A stretch of DNA of 64,000 nucleotides from assembly GCA_942159475.1 (NCBI GenBank), contig OW804096.1, positions 109,962,194 through 110,026,193 on the forward strand, given 5' to 3'. How positions within the stretch are numbered: the first letter of the stretch is position 1; each line of letters starts with the position of its first letter. Source of the DNA: Sthenelais limicola. Its lineage: Eukaryota; Annelida; Polychaeta; Phyllodocida; Sigalionidae. The notes below the pieces were generated by a model. That model saw nothing but the letters and a program-made list of their open reading frames with translations. It searched no databases and was not told the DNA's origin. Shown here in pieces: positions 13,444-25,497 of the stretch. The translations under genes were made by a program, and so were the position numbers.

Positions 13444-13476
13444 CGGCGCTGTTCACTGACTGAGTGAACAGCGCCG
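13444..13476. other. GC-rich perfect hairpin, 14-bp stem and 5-nt loop
   Basis: CGGCGCTGTTCACT at 13444-13457 pairs perfectly with AGTGAACAGCGCCG at 13463-13476, with loop GACTG. It sits in a locally GC-richer patch of an AT-rich region. The stem is shorter than a microRNA precursor, and no gene is adjacent. Confidence 0.7.
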
Positions 13477-16065
13477 AGGCCCGGGTGGGGTGGGGTGGAG
13501 AACAGGACGGCTGGGTGGAGGTGGAGGGGAGTTCGTATATATAAAAACAATATTAGGCGTTCAGATCTGCTGAAATAGGTCTAAAATAACTATATCTTTC
13601 AAGCGGTACACTATCTGGACCTGTTAGACTGAAGTGCATTGGCTTCACCAACGCCTACTGGTGTCAACCACCGCTACTATATACATAAGAAGCAAGTAAT
13701 TATAGTAAGTAATTAGACGTATAAGGTATTTATAATCGCAAGCATTTCACATATGTCTGTGCCATATCATTGTGGACTTCTTGTACAGTGATCCACAGTG
13801 ATATATGGCAAATTCCTACTGGGTTGAGTCAGTCCAAGTTACCTTTGGTTGAGTTATATCCTACGGATTAACCTGAGGGATTTTCTTTGGACCCCTGCTC
13901 CTATTAGAAAGTCTTACAGAGCCATATTTGATAAGTAAGCAGTCTGGTTATGAGAACACGTCTATTCCCACGCGGTTTACTATATGGAAAGCCTTTAAGT
14001 ATTGATTCAATAGAGTAGCTTTAATTGTATTTCTATACTTTTTGTGACACCACAAGCGCCTCAAAATACTTTTTGGAGGGGATAACGAACTTTTATTTTA
14101 ACTGAAGTAGCTGGCCATGGTAAGAAGGTAGAATTGGTGATAACAATGAATACCGAAGGAGCTTACAAATTATTTAGGGAGTCATAGAAACGAGAAAGAG
14201 TACATTTTAGAGTGAAGAAACAACTGAATATATCATGCCACCCAAATCTAAAATTGCATACTCCATAGGATTCTATGAGTCAAATTAACCATATGCAGAT
14301 GCTACACATGCAATCTTTAGATGCCATATAGTCTTCGATTGTATCAATAGTAATAATTCTAACTAATCTGCCCATTTTTTACCAATTGTCAGGTTCCATA
14401 AAAATACACTATAATATAGTGAGAGGCAAAGGTTCATGCTATATAATGATCAGATCAAATGTTATATTTCCATGCAGCTAGGGCTCACAAACTAAATATC
14501 TCATCACCAATCCCGTGGCATTAAGACCACGTACTCTATTATACATTACCAATCGGTTTCTAATAATAAATCGGCAACGAATGAAAACAGCCAAGGAATT
14601 GAAATGCCTGTTTCACTGAATTATGATTTAAAGGCTTATAACCAATAATCAATTCATAGGACGTGAGTATACCGACTAAAATAATACGGAATCTAAATCA
14701 TTCTCAAAAATACCTTCGAAATCATAAATCTCAATATTTTCGATGCCGTTAAGATTTTGTATTTGCATCTCATCTAACAACATAGTAATATGATAGAACA
14801 ATTGTATTTTCAGTTATTGGTTTCTTATGCAAACCATCTTTCAATAAATAAGCAAAATGTAGCGCCGAGAACGATCTAGTAGAATCATCAATTATTCGGA
14901 CGTCCATAATAACCAGCTGTGGGTAACCTATACCAGTAATTCCGTATTTAATCAATGTGTTCAAGTCTGAGATATCACTTAATAAAGTAATGTTTAATCA
15001 TATATAATTTTGTCGTGTCGTATCTAATATATGAAAATACCCCAGCCCTCATTGCATTCATCAAAATGCATTAGGCACTAATGCTACCAAATGCCATATA
15101 TACTCACAATTAATATACTCTTTCATTAATAGGTCGCGGCTTTCATCGATACTATTTGTTTATTTAGTCTTAAATTGCATTAATGCCAGTCAAACGGCGC
15201 CAAGTTTTAAGCTTCTTCCATCCAACGGTATACAAAAATATCATATAGCACTTCACTTATTAAACACATATATTTCAATAAGGGATTAGGAAAAGGAATT
15301 GTGTGCAGGAGTCAATGCCCTCTAAGTACCATCTTCATATAGCACTCCACATTCTGCAGTATACTTAGAGTTAATGCATTTCTAATGACAACTCCAACTC
15401 ATTATATATCGAACTGAAGCCAAATGAAAGAGGCTATCATTAGTCTAACTTAAACCTAATACTTCGGTTCAAGCATAATACTTGGCAGAAGCAATTAAAA
15501 GTGCTACATCTAAAGGGTACTTCAACCTATAGACTGCAGGCACTTGATTTTAAGTGCCCCACTCTTCGCTTGTTTTTAAGGGAGGCCAAGCGATGCCACT
15601 CGTATGTGTAACCAGTCGGACGAAAGTTTTACCTAAAATGATAACTTTAATGAAGATCTTTTTTTATACACAAAATAAGAGGTAACTGATGGGAAAGTCC
15701 ATTCGGCTGCAAAATGATTTAAAATTTAAAATGCGAATATTGATACCAGAGTATTCGTTGAGGGGGGGGGGGGCGGGGGGTGAATTTGGAAAATAAAATG
15801 TACTGAAGATTCATTAGCAACATTTCACCATTTCAAATTCCCCAACGCCTCAAAAGTGGGAATGTCACATTGTCAATTTAATTGGCATTGTAGAGTTACC
15901 CTATGAATTTCAAGGATTTAAAGACATAAATTAAGTCGTTCCATAAATAAAATTAGTCTTGACTTATCCGAAGTTCATATAAATTTCAAATAATGAACTT
16001 AGGTGTATCATGCTGTATCATGTCATTTTATTAGCCCAATTCAACACAAATGTCATGTAAAACAG

Positions 16066-16217
16066 AAAAGAATCTGTATATGTTCGGGCCTCACTACTCG
16101 CGTCCCACGTGACGAAAAGATTGAAGACTGTTTCCATCCCCTGGGATTTTTCATTTTCACGGCATCGACCCAATACTTCACTCCGTGCTCAGCACATCTT
16201 TGTGTACGGACCACAAG
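16066..16217 (+). CDS. Possible coding exon, unidentified
   Basis: A locally GC-richer 152-bp stretch is open in one frame, bounded by AACAG before 16066 and donor GTAAAA after 16217. The frame reads ...KTVSIPWDFSFSRHRPN... and ends ...HIFVYGPQ plus one base. It ends in phase 1, which matches the start phase of the Cys-rich exon at 28763; the join would create Asp. The acceptor has a poor pyrimidine tract and no family is recognised, so this may be chance. Confidence 0.3.
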
Positions 16218-18223
16218 GTAAAAACTGTATATTCCTTTATCGTATTATTTCAAAACATACCTTTTATGCTTGTACAAACATTACTTATGTGAGTGCATGT
16301 TTAAAAACATTTTGTATTTATATGCCAAACTTTGGTAAGTTTACTAAAAGCGTACTAAATGTAGAAGTATGTCACTCATCAGCTCAAGGGGATATTTCTC
16401 TGCTTTGCTAATTTTAGTTAGTCCATTATTTACAAGTTATTTTAGCTTATTTTAGCTTATATCTTCAAAGAGTACTACCAACAAAATTAATGGAGGAAAC
16501 TAAAAATCCTTTCAAATAGGAATTTCTTCCGGCAAAATCTGTAGAATTCCATCGGATTGAATTGAATTGAACGGATCTATGATCTGTAAAACGATTTTGT
16601 AATTTTATCCAGGAGTTTTAGAATGATATGCGTTTTATTCTCTGACATCTCTTGACATTTTTGTACACAGATATTATAATAGCACGCGGCTCAAAGTAGG
16701 TGGAGGTCGGTTGGATTAAAATATATGTAAGCTGTTAATCTGAGTTGTAACATAATCCTACTATAATACCACAACCATAATCACAGTAATGATGAAGGTC
16801 ATGTCCTTATTAGTTGTAAGACAGAATAGTCATTTCCATTTGTCAACTTCCTTCCATTTTTGGTGAACTAATACTTGTTACCATTTAGTTTCACTTCGAA
16901 TACTATATTTCCCTTGCATTCCTCCGTAATGAAGTGGATCCTCCAGGATGAAAAATACTCGTAATTAGCTTCTGTTGGGAGCGGAAAGATAAATAAAGAA
17001 TGAAGATTGAGGTACTTTAAAAGATGAACTCATTTGCATGAGCATAGAAGGTGTCCATGGGAAACGCTTATTCTGTAAGACGAAAGAGGGTCGGATAACG
17101 AATTATATTGTTTCCATTATCTTCCATTGTATAGCCTTAGAATAAGTGTATAGCGTGTATGGTAATATGTGGTATTGTAATATAGAGCTGATATCGATTA
17201 CGGATTGTATGTTACTGTTACATTTATAGTATCTCATTATGTTTAACCGATATTTAGATCGAAGGTTTGGATAATAGCAATGTCTATATGTAACGCATGC
17301 AAATGGGTTTTTCGTAAAATGTATTATGAATTATAATGTTGAAATTTAATTAAGCCAAAATTAGAAACAAACCATAAAGATAGCACAAGTTACTATATAT
17401 ATCATGATACTGTTTTCTCGTTATACAATCCGAAAATAACATCGTATTACCACGAACATAACATCGTATTGACAGCTTTCCTGTATTTAATTCCCGGAGG
17501 CCACGTGCTTTGAATTGAAATGTCATATTATATCCAAGAGAATACGCCTGCCTCCTCCTAATAACGGACACGGAGTTGGTTTCAGTTATAAATGGTTAAC
17601 TAATTTTGGTACGTTTCATTCCCGGTCGTGGAACGAATGCTATACATGACATTGGAATCGGTTGGGGGCAATGCCTTTCTCTCATTTCTAATTGAAACAG
17701 TATACATACACAAAATTCATGCGATTACTCTAAAAGCATTCCGTGTTTCCACCAAGGTTCCCGATATCTTTGTCTTTTGAGTTGTTCAAACAGCGACTAA
17801 TGCAAATGATACCCCGCGGCATTCCTAGGACGGGGTCTATTCTTCATAGGAATTTAGCAATTCAATAAAGTATGCTCCCTTTAAAAACACAACATATTTG
17901 TCTGCCTCCTAGTTTGATTGTTAAAACACTACATTACTTTCTTCAAAGAACCTTTTATTTAAATACACAATCCTTCTGGCTTCATGATTCTTGTTCAGCA
18001 ACACAATTTGCAACTGCGTGCCTTGTGTCCTGATGAGACATGGTCATGGGGCAATATAAATGTCTGCCTATGACATACTTATATCTATAAGGTGATTATG
18101 TCTTTACACCCAGGGTGGAATTGGCACTTCCCGTTTCCATTATCTAAAAAAAGATCCATATATATACTATTATTATTTAGAAGAAAGAAAATAGCTACAG
18201 GAGGCCTTACAGAGTACATTTAA
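16218..18223. other. Non-coding AT-rich stretch
   Basis: I see no exon, TIR pair or tandem array that I can support here. Only short local repeats are visible, such as TTTTAGCTTA near 16440-16460. Confidence 0.5.
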
Positions 18224-18727
18224 AGAAACAGTTCGGCCTGGGATAAAATAGATACCGTATATCAACTTCTTACCTCTTATTTTAGGATGGCTTTTGTTTA
18301 AATCATTCGATGGTATCTAGATAACCCCACAAAACAATGTAAAAGTGTCCAAATTGTAGAATGGGACAAATTAGTGCGTCAATCATTCTTCTCTGTAAAT
18401 GAATAGATTCTAGAATGTGTTGTTGTTTTGGGTTATCTCTTGTGCAAATTTGCCGCCTGCTAGGAGCCAGCCAATCACAGGCCTTCCTTGGTGCTAGTAT
18501 ATAGCAGATTCATGCGCATTTTGAGCTCAGAGGGAGTGGGCCTAAACTCGGTCACTGGAGGAGATAGCGTGGCAGCCTCTACGAGGCAATATAGTTCCCT
18601 TTTCTCTCTGTAATACTGGAATTAGTTGGATACTAGGGAACGATTTACCTTAAATACATCATTAATTCACTATTAACATGGTAAGGAGTTCATGTATAGC
18701 TATTTTATCCCAGGCTGAACTGTTTCT
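18224..18727. mobile_element. MITE with AGAAACAGTTC termini and TTAA target duplication
   Basis: Termini AGAAACAGTTCGGCCTGGGA at the left and the inverse of AGAAACAGTTCAGCCTGGGA at the right differ at one position and extend about 30 bp. They bound 504 bp of non-coding DNA. TTAA flanks both sides (18220-18223, 18728-18731). TTAA duplication is typical of piggyBac and Kolobok elements, and which one applies is not decided by the sequence. Confidence 0.75.
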
Positions 18728-20640
18728 TTAAATTTAATGAAAATTGATATAAATCTAATTATCTGTTGGTATCATATGTCAGGAAACCACTAATTTTCTA
18801 TATATATCCGACTACTCATCAAATCCTCCCACAACGACATAACCAATACTTTTTTGTTAAATTATAATATTCTTTTTATTTGCCAAACTTCGTAAATGGA
18901 CAAACAGGAGATCTGATAATTGTAGACACTTCTAAGCATGTCATATTTATGGATGCAGTGCAGAGAGTAATAAGGGTAAGGGTATACATGTAAATAGTGG
19001 ATGTGTACCTACCCATAGTGCCAAAGGCACTTAACACCTTGCGCAACTACAATTAACGCTACACAAAAACGCTACGCTAACTTTCGGCATTCTCCTTAGC
19101 GTAGGGACGGGACCAACGTGCGGAGCAGAGGTTTCACAAGTTTGTTACCTATCCGTATGATGTGATAATGTACTACAATTTGAACAGTTTACCATCTACC
19201 AAATGTTTTCTAAGATGTGGGAGGTTGATTCCATGTTGTAAAAGAAGGTCTAACGACAGATCATGCATATCTCAGTACTCTGTACCTGCCAGACATGGTT
19301 TCTGTTGATACAAGACTGAGAACAGAATAATAATAAGTACTGAGCTCACCCGCATAAAGAAAGATGTATGTTCGGATAATTGTTTCAAAGTAATCTCTAT
19401 ATTGAGGCAATTCGGTAAGTATAGAATAAACTAAAAAATAATACATTGCTTTTGTTCAACGCCGTGTTATATATATATCTGTATGTATATACTGTTATAC
19501 AAAAACGTAGTCAAAAAGCAATGTTTATATATGGTCGATTCTAATGAACTGTCCGCTTTGGGTGTTCAGGGCTATAACTTGGTTAGCATGATAGATATAG
19601 AAATGCAACTAGTGTCACTGAATCCGCCTCGTCGAGACCTTTCGTGGGATACCTATATTTGCATACCTGTGATGGGAACTTTTATTTCTACAGGCCAAAA
19701 ACATGCCATTTTTCACCATTTTTTAAAAAACTTTCCTCAGTTATTTTGGATAACATGCAGTTTAAAAATTGGAGAAGCTCCCACGAACGATATTTATGTC
19801 TCTATATATTACCAACAATCTACCTTTTGCTATGATTTCTTTAAAAAAAGTCACTTCTGGTTTTTAAATATTCTGCAAATTATTTTGTCATTGTGTAATT
19901 ATGTGTCACCGTGATTATGACAAAATTGCTGGCCCTATACCTTTCTTTTAATGTCGTCAGTTGAATAATTTGTTGTGTCCAAAACTATCACTTAACCCTT
20001 TATTAACCATTACAAAAACAGAAATAGCAGTCAGATATCTGGCATCATCCCTTTTCCATCATTCTGTAAAATAAACCAGATTTTGTGTAGTTTTTAGGTC
20101 ACCGTGATTATGGGTTTCTCTCAAGGGTTGCATAAAAACAAAAAAAGAATAAGACATCCCCTTTTACATATTAACACCTTCATGTTTCCTCTAAAGTCAT
20201 GCATAATCTTAGCCTTACTAGTATCATTGTCTAGAAGCTATATCAAGTTTGATAAATATGTCACCGTGATTATGCTGTCACCGTGATTATGACACACATC
20301 CAACTGGTTTCTTCAAATCAGTACAGGCTTCAGTTTTATTAGACATGCACACAACAGTTATCATTACATTCATAGGATACTGCAGTAGCGACCAGTATAG
20401 TTTGGGAACTTTTGTGTGACTTTGGAACATTTTTGTTACACATTTTCATTTAAAACCAAATATGAACAGTATCTTGACATATTTAAAAACCTTCAGGAAA
20501 TATTGAAAATTATGAAATAAGCCTCAAATCATTTTGTCTAGCATAAACAAGAAACCAACAAACAGGATAGACCCTCCCCTGACACCCAAGTGTTTCTTGT
20601 TAATTCATAATTACCAGTTGTATTCATGGTGACTGCAAAG

Positions 20641-20676
20641 GCATAATCACGGTGACATATGTCACCGTGATTATGC
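20641..20676. repeat. 36-bp perfect palindrome made of two inverted motif copies
   Basis: Positions 20641-20676 equal their own reverse complement. The left half is GCATAATCACGGTGACAT, and the right half is the plus-strand motif followed by C. It is the only abutting inverted pair in the 5.2 kb element. Confidence 0.95.
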
Positions 20677-21290
20677 TTTGATATTAAGACTTCTCTGAGG
20701 TCCAGTAACATTATTTTTATCTCATTTTTTAAATTGCTATGTACCCAGCTTGTGTTTCTCCACATTTTAAGGGTAGTAATGTTATCTATTATTGTGAATA
20801 TTTGCAATTTTGTAAGCTAGTAAAATATTAAAAATTTGAAATATTGCCAGATCAGGACTTAAATGAATAGAGACAATATTAAAGGAGCTATTTTGCCCTT
20901 AATCTCAACCAAATTATGTCTACTGTATACACCAAAGCCGGAAATGCTTTAAATTTAATTAAAAAATAATTATAGGGCAAATTTCAAACTGTATGCAAAA
21001 TGTGCATGTATGTCACCGTGACTATGCATTGCTAAAACATGTCTTCTGGCCCTCTGAATGTATTTTGATATGATTTTTCTAACTGTATTGGGTTGGATTA
21101 TATTCCCAGTCATTTGTACTGTATATTTGCTATGAACAAACCTAGTAGATGGTCCTTGGAAAATATGGAAGTGATACCGCCTGGGTGGAGGTTTTTAAAT
21201 TCATAATTTTTATTTTTATTATTTTTACATACCTATATAACATTTCTTGATCAATTGTATTATAAAATTCATAGATATGTTCAATAGCTC

Positions 21291-21480
21291 CCTCACACCC
21301 TCCTCCCTCCAACCCTCCTCCCTCCAACTCTCCTCCCTCAAAACCCTCCTCCCTCAAACCCTCCTCCCTCAAACCCTCCTCCCTCACACCCTACTCCCTC
21401 ACACACTCCTCCCTCACACACTCCTCCCTCAGACCCTCTTCCCTCATACCCTCGTCCCTCTTCCCTTCCCCCTCAAACAC
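21291..21480. repeat. CCCTCCTCCCTCA minisatellite, short block
   Basis: About 190 bp of tandem pyrimidine-rich units of the CCCTCCTCCCTCA type, the same family as the larger block at 22117-23513. It lies inside the 5.2 kb TIR element. Confidence 0.9.
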
Positions 21481-21484
21481 TGCA

Positions 21485-21665
21485 CTTCAAAAGTAAAATG
21501 AAATGTAACCCAGTCACAAGAAAACCAACTGTAAAACCAGTAAAGGTTAGAATCCGTCCAAAAATGTATGTATATAACTTCAAAAGTAAAATGATAAGTA
21601 ATCCAGTCACAAGAAAACCAATTGTAAAACCAGTAAAGGTTAGAATCCGTCCAAAAATGTATTTT
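21485..21665 (+). repeat. Two tandem copies of a 93-bp unit
   Basis: The segment starting CTTCAAAAGTAAAATG at 21485 is repeated at 21578. Copies share CCAGTCACAAGAAAACCAA and AAAGGTTAGAATCCGTCCA with few changes. It lies between the two pyrimidine-rich blocks of the TIR element. Confidence 0.9.
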
Positions 21666-22116
21666 AAAAATGTTATTGTTCAAAACATGATACATATATG
21701 TTTATCTATGTTTATATTCTGATCAGAGTACTAGTGTGTAAATGTCGCATATAAATTAATCTATAATGTACTAAAATTTCCAACGAAGCTCACATAAATG
21801 TTATTAGATATATATATTCTGCTTTATATTCTATCCGATATCAACATGTAAAATCTTATTCCAATAGAAAACCAACAAACGGTATTGTAAATCTCATACT
21901 TATAGGTACTACAAATGTAATATCAAGCATATATTATTCTGCAAATGTCTCGAAACAGTTGTTAAAACAAATGTCATTCATTTTCTAAATTATCAGGAAA
22001 TCTGGAAGACCAACATGCCAATAAGGTGTGCTGACAGATAACATATTGTATACTATATATATTCCCTTTTTCTCCTTTATGTAACTGCACTATTGATGAT
22101 GAGAAATAAAAATTCT

Positions 22117-23513
22117 ATAAACCCTCCTCCCTCACACCCTCCTCCCTCACACCCTCCTCACCCATACACTCCTCCCTCATACCCTCCTTCCTCACACCCT
22201 CCTTCCTCAAACCCTCCTCCCTCACACCCTCCTCCCTCAAACCCTCCTCCCTCACATCCTCTTCCCTCATACCCCACTCTAACAGGCTCCTCCCTCAGAC
22301 CCTCGTCCCTCATACCTTCCTCCCTCACACTCTCTTCCCTCACACCCTCCTCCCTCAAACCCTCTTCCCTCAAACCCTCCTCCCTCACACCCTCCTCCCT
22401 CAAACCCTCTTCCCTCATACTCTACTCCCTCACACCTTCTACCCTCAGACCCTTCTCCGCCACACTCTCCTGCCTCAGACCCTTCTCCCGCACACCCTCC
22501 TCCCTCAGACCATACATCCTTACACCCTCCTCCCTCAAACCCTTCTTCCTTACAACCTCTTCTCTCAGACCCTCCTCTCTCAGACCCTCCTCCCTCACAC
22601 CCTTCCCCCGTTTCAACCTCTTCCCTCACACCCTCCTCCCTCAGACCCCCCTTCCTCACACCCTCCTCCCTCACACCCCCCTTCCTCACACCCTCCTCCC
22701 TCAGACCCCCCTTCTTCATACCCTCCTCCCTCAGACCCCCCTTCCTCACACCCTTCTCCCTCAGACCCTCCTTCCTCATACCCTTCTGCCTCACATCCAC
22801 CTTCCTCAGACGCCCCTTCTTCACACCCTCCTCCCTCAGACCCCCCTTTCTCACACCCTTCTCCCTCATACCCTCCTGCCTCACATCCTCCTTTCTTGGA
22901 CCCCCCTTCCTCACACCCTCATCCCTCAGACCCTCCTTCCTCATACCCTCCTTCCTCATACCCTCCTTCCTCAGACCCCCTTCCTCACACCCTCCTTCCT
23001 CAGACCCCCCTTTCTCACACCCTCCTCCCTCAGACCCCATTTCCTCACACCCATCTCCCTCAGACCCTCCTTCCTCATACCCTCCTGCCTCACGTCCTCC
23101 TTCCTCAAACCCTCCTTCATCCCAATCTTCTCCCCAGGGCCTTCTTCCTCATATTCTTCTCCCTTAGACCCTCCTCCCTCATATTCCTCTCCCTCACGTC
23201 CCCCTCCCTCAGACCCTCTCCTTCACACCTTCTCCCTCAGACCCTCCTCCCTCAGACCCTCCACCATCAGACCCTTCTCCCTCAGACCCTCCTCCCTCGG
23301 ACCCTCCTCCCTTAGACCCTCTCCTTCACACCTTCCCCCTCAGACCCTCCTCCCTCAGACCCTCCTCCCTCAGACCCTCCACCATCAGACTCTCCTCCCT
23401 TAGACCCTCCTCCCTCAGACCCTCTCCTTCACACCTTCCTCCCTCAGACCCTCCTCCCTCAGACTCTCCTCCCTCAGACCTTTCATCCTCAGACCCTGCT
23501 CCCTTAGATATCA
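22117..23513. repeat. 15-bp-period pyrimidine-rich minisatellite, 1.4 kb
   Basis: About 90 tandem units of ACCCTCCTCCCTCAC and variants (CAGA, CAAA, TTCCTCA). The period is a multiple of three, so long open frames of Ser/Pro/Leu or Gly/Glu/Arg repeats appear on both strands; these are not genes. The strand asymmetry (C/T on plus, G/A on minus) suits triplex or quadruplex formation. Confidence 0.95.
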
Positions 23514-25190
23514 CTTGTCATTACATATTAGACAGTCACTGTTTATTGTTGGGGTGGGATCACATTCATTCACAATAATATGCACCAAGGGCCATGTTTC
23601 GAGTAAAGGTAAAGAAAGCATTCAAATTTGTAAAATCAATGGAATTTCTTTTAAACATCAATCTTTATTTCTTTTTTCCTACCTAGATGTTTTGATGGGG
23701 AATAGAGTGCAACATAGTTACCACAAATAGTGATTCTGCTTTTTGGGGATTACCCTTTAAAAAATTACTTGTGGTTTAGCAATATCCTTGAAACAGGATT
23801 AATTCTGTGGGTTACATGTCACCGTGACTATGCATGTCACCGTGACTATGCACAGGGCTATATAATAATTATAATTAGAAGTTAACTATATCAATTGGTA
23901 TAGGTATTAGGAACAATGGGGAGTGTACTATGGTGGCTTTAGCAACTTATTAAGAAATACTGAGGGGTGGGGTGGGGGGACCTTTGGGAAAAAACAAAAA
24001 TTAGAAAAATTAAGCATAACTCAGGTATCAAGGTGATACAGTGGAAGAAATTACGTTATGAGCATCTACAACACTAGCACAAAACAGTAAACGGAGTCAC
24101 CAAACTAATAGGAACATTTTATACCCAGTAATAGGACTAGACATGTTGAATACTAAATAAGGTATTTTGGGAGAATGTGTCACCGTGATTATGCAATTTT
24201 TGTTTGGCCTACTGCTCATATGATAAAAAAAAAACTTATAATTTTGAATACCATTTGAAAGAGTGTAATTCCTACCTGCAGAATCAGTAATATGCAAGAG
24301 TAGGAACTTCAACTAAAGGAATTACAATAGTTGATATGGAGTCATGTCTAAAATAATCAGGGGCCGCAATATGCTCATTAATTTTCAATCACATAAAAAC
24401 TTACATTTACACAATGGTAAAATTATCTTTTGTAGTTGTACCTTTTAGAACAAATGTTTTCTCTATAAAAATAAGATTGTTTCATAGAAATATTGTTCCC
24501 AATAGATTCTAAACCATCAAACCCAAACTTACATACAGTGCATAATCACGGTGACAGGTACAAGACACTTTAATTTTCAGTTATGCACCACAGGCTGAGT
24601 TTTAGAGATTAGTGTTCCCAACTTTCAGTAATAGTAGCTCAAAGTGTTTAGTTTAACATATTAATAGGATTAGAATATAAAATCATTCTGAAATTAGGCC
24701 TAAAAAAAACCCCAAAGCGGACAGTTCATTAGAAACGACCATATGTATATCTTTATTTCCCTTAAGCATACAAACATATTTGATTACTAAGGTTGGGAAA
24801 AAGTTTGGCGCTGTCAACGTAGGGTTGGCCTTCACAGGCTACCTATATGGCATATTTTACATTAACCTCTAATATATAGCTTATATATTTCTATTTACAT
24901 GTTTATCCTTTTTATATAACAATTAGTTAATAAGTGAAACATAATGCTTAGTGACGAATATATGACGAATTACAGTATTTTAAGATGGATTTTAAAGGTC
25001 AAGTGTAATGAAAATTCTAAAATTCGAGATAAGGGCCGATTTACATATGTGGTGGTGCTATCGATGGCATCTGAGGTTGAAAAAATCAAAAAAATCCATT
25101 AAAGCCAGTTTTTCACAGCTTTCTGATGAGTACACAAATAGGGCTCAGGGCTGTGACGTCATCTGCGTACAGGCTATAAGGCCTGCTTTA

Positions 25191-25497
25191 AGGGCTGGTT
25201 CCATTGGTACGGATACGAATGTTAGTACGGATACGAATCCGTCATGCGGATACGGTAACCTATTTTGGAGTGAACCCATACGTCTAGAATGTAATGGCAT
25301 CAAAGAGGGAAACCATACGAATGGAGTACGGAAACGTCCCGATCGCTACATGGAGCGATCGGTTTTACCGTATCCGTATCCGTACCTGTTGACGTGTACG
25401 GATCCGCACACATGGAAACATGCCTGTATATTTTAATGTGAGCGAATTTTGCCGTATCCGTATCCGTATCCGTATCCGTACCAATGGAACCAGCCCT
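25191..25497. mobile_element. 307-bp MITE with AGGGCTGGTTCCATTGGTAC termini
   Basis: The first 20 bases, AGGGCTGGTTCCATTGGTAC, recur inverted at the end and pairing continues through GGATACG. TTA flanks both sides (25188-25190, 25498-25500). The interior repeats TACGGATACG or its inverse CGTATCCGTA many times, with four tandem copies beside the right terminus. A TWA duplication points to a PIF/Harbinger-type MITE (inference). Confidence 0.8.

Larger units (their letters stand above)
10593..16065. other. Gene-free stretch after the receptor gene
   Basis: I see no convincing exon here. It holds a short GGGATTTTGTCC minisatellite (11876-12012), a GC-rich perfect hairpin (13444-13476), an AATAAA followed by A-rich sequence near 12340 that could be a poly(A) site or a retroelement tail, and a G homopolymer near 15761-15780. 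The rest is AT-rich with no recognised feature. Confidence 0.6.
19904..24556. repeat. Dispersed 16-bp motif TGTCACCGTGATTATG, 11 copies
   Basis: Copies begin at 19904, 20098 (lacking the first T), 20259, 20276, 20660, 21011, 23817, 23835 and 24178 on the plus strand, and lie at 20642-20657 and 24541-24556 on the minus strand. The last part is GATTATG or GACTATG. The core TCACCGTGA is nearly dyad-symmetric (TCAC-x-GTGA), as expected for a dimeric DNA-binding protein. Spacing is irregular, except for pairs 17-18 bp apart (20259/20276, 23817/23835) and an inverted pair at 20642/20660. Confidence 0.85.
19529..24744. mobile_element. 5.2 kb TIR element tiled with a TGTCACCGTGATTATG motif
   Basis: A 34-bp terminal inverted repeat lies at 19529-19562 (ATATGGTCGATTCTAATGAA onward) and, inverted, at 24711-24744, with one mismatch (GGTCGA versus GGTCGT). 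Eleven copies of TGTCACCGTGATTATG, or the variant with GACTATG, occur in the window, and all lie between these termini. Two pyrimidine-rich minisatellite blocks and a 93-bp direct repeat fill the middle. I find no transposase-like coding frame, so it is non-autonomous or decayed. The AT-rich flanks show no certain target duplication. The family is unrecognised. Confidence 0.65.

Noticed and set aside
19483..19914. 143-codon frame spanning the left TIR of the 5.2 kb element
   Set aside because: It runs from flanking DNA across the terminus, has no recognisable domain and is AT-driven in composition.
22279..23040. 253-codon Gly/Glu/Arg-rich open frame, minus strand
   Set aside because: Antisense of the same minisatellite.
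22093..23403. 436-codon Ser/Pro/Leu-rich open frame
   Set aside because: It is the readout of a 15-bp minisatellite; comparable frames exist on the opposite strand.
25008..25436. 142-codon plus-strand frame
   Set aside because: It runs from intergenic DNA into the TACGGATACG-tiled MITE and shows no domain.
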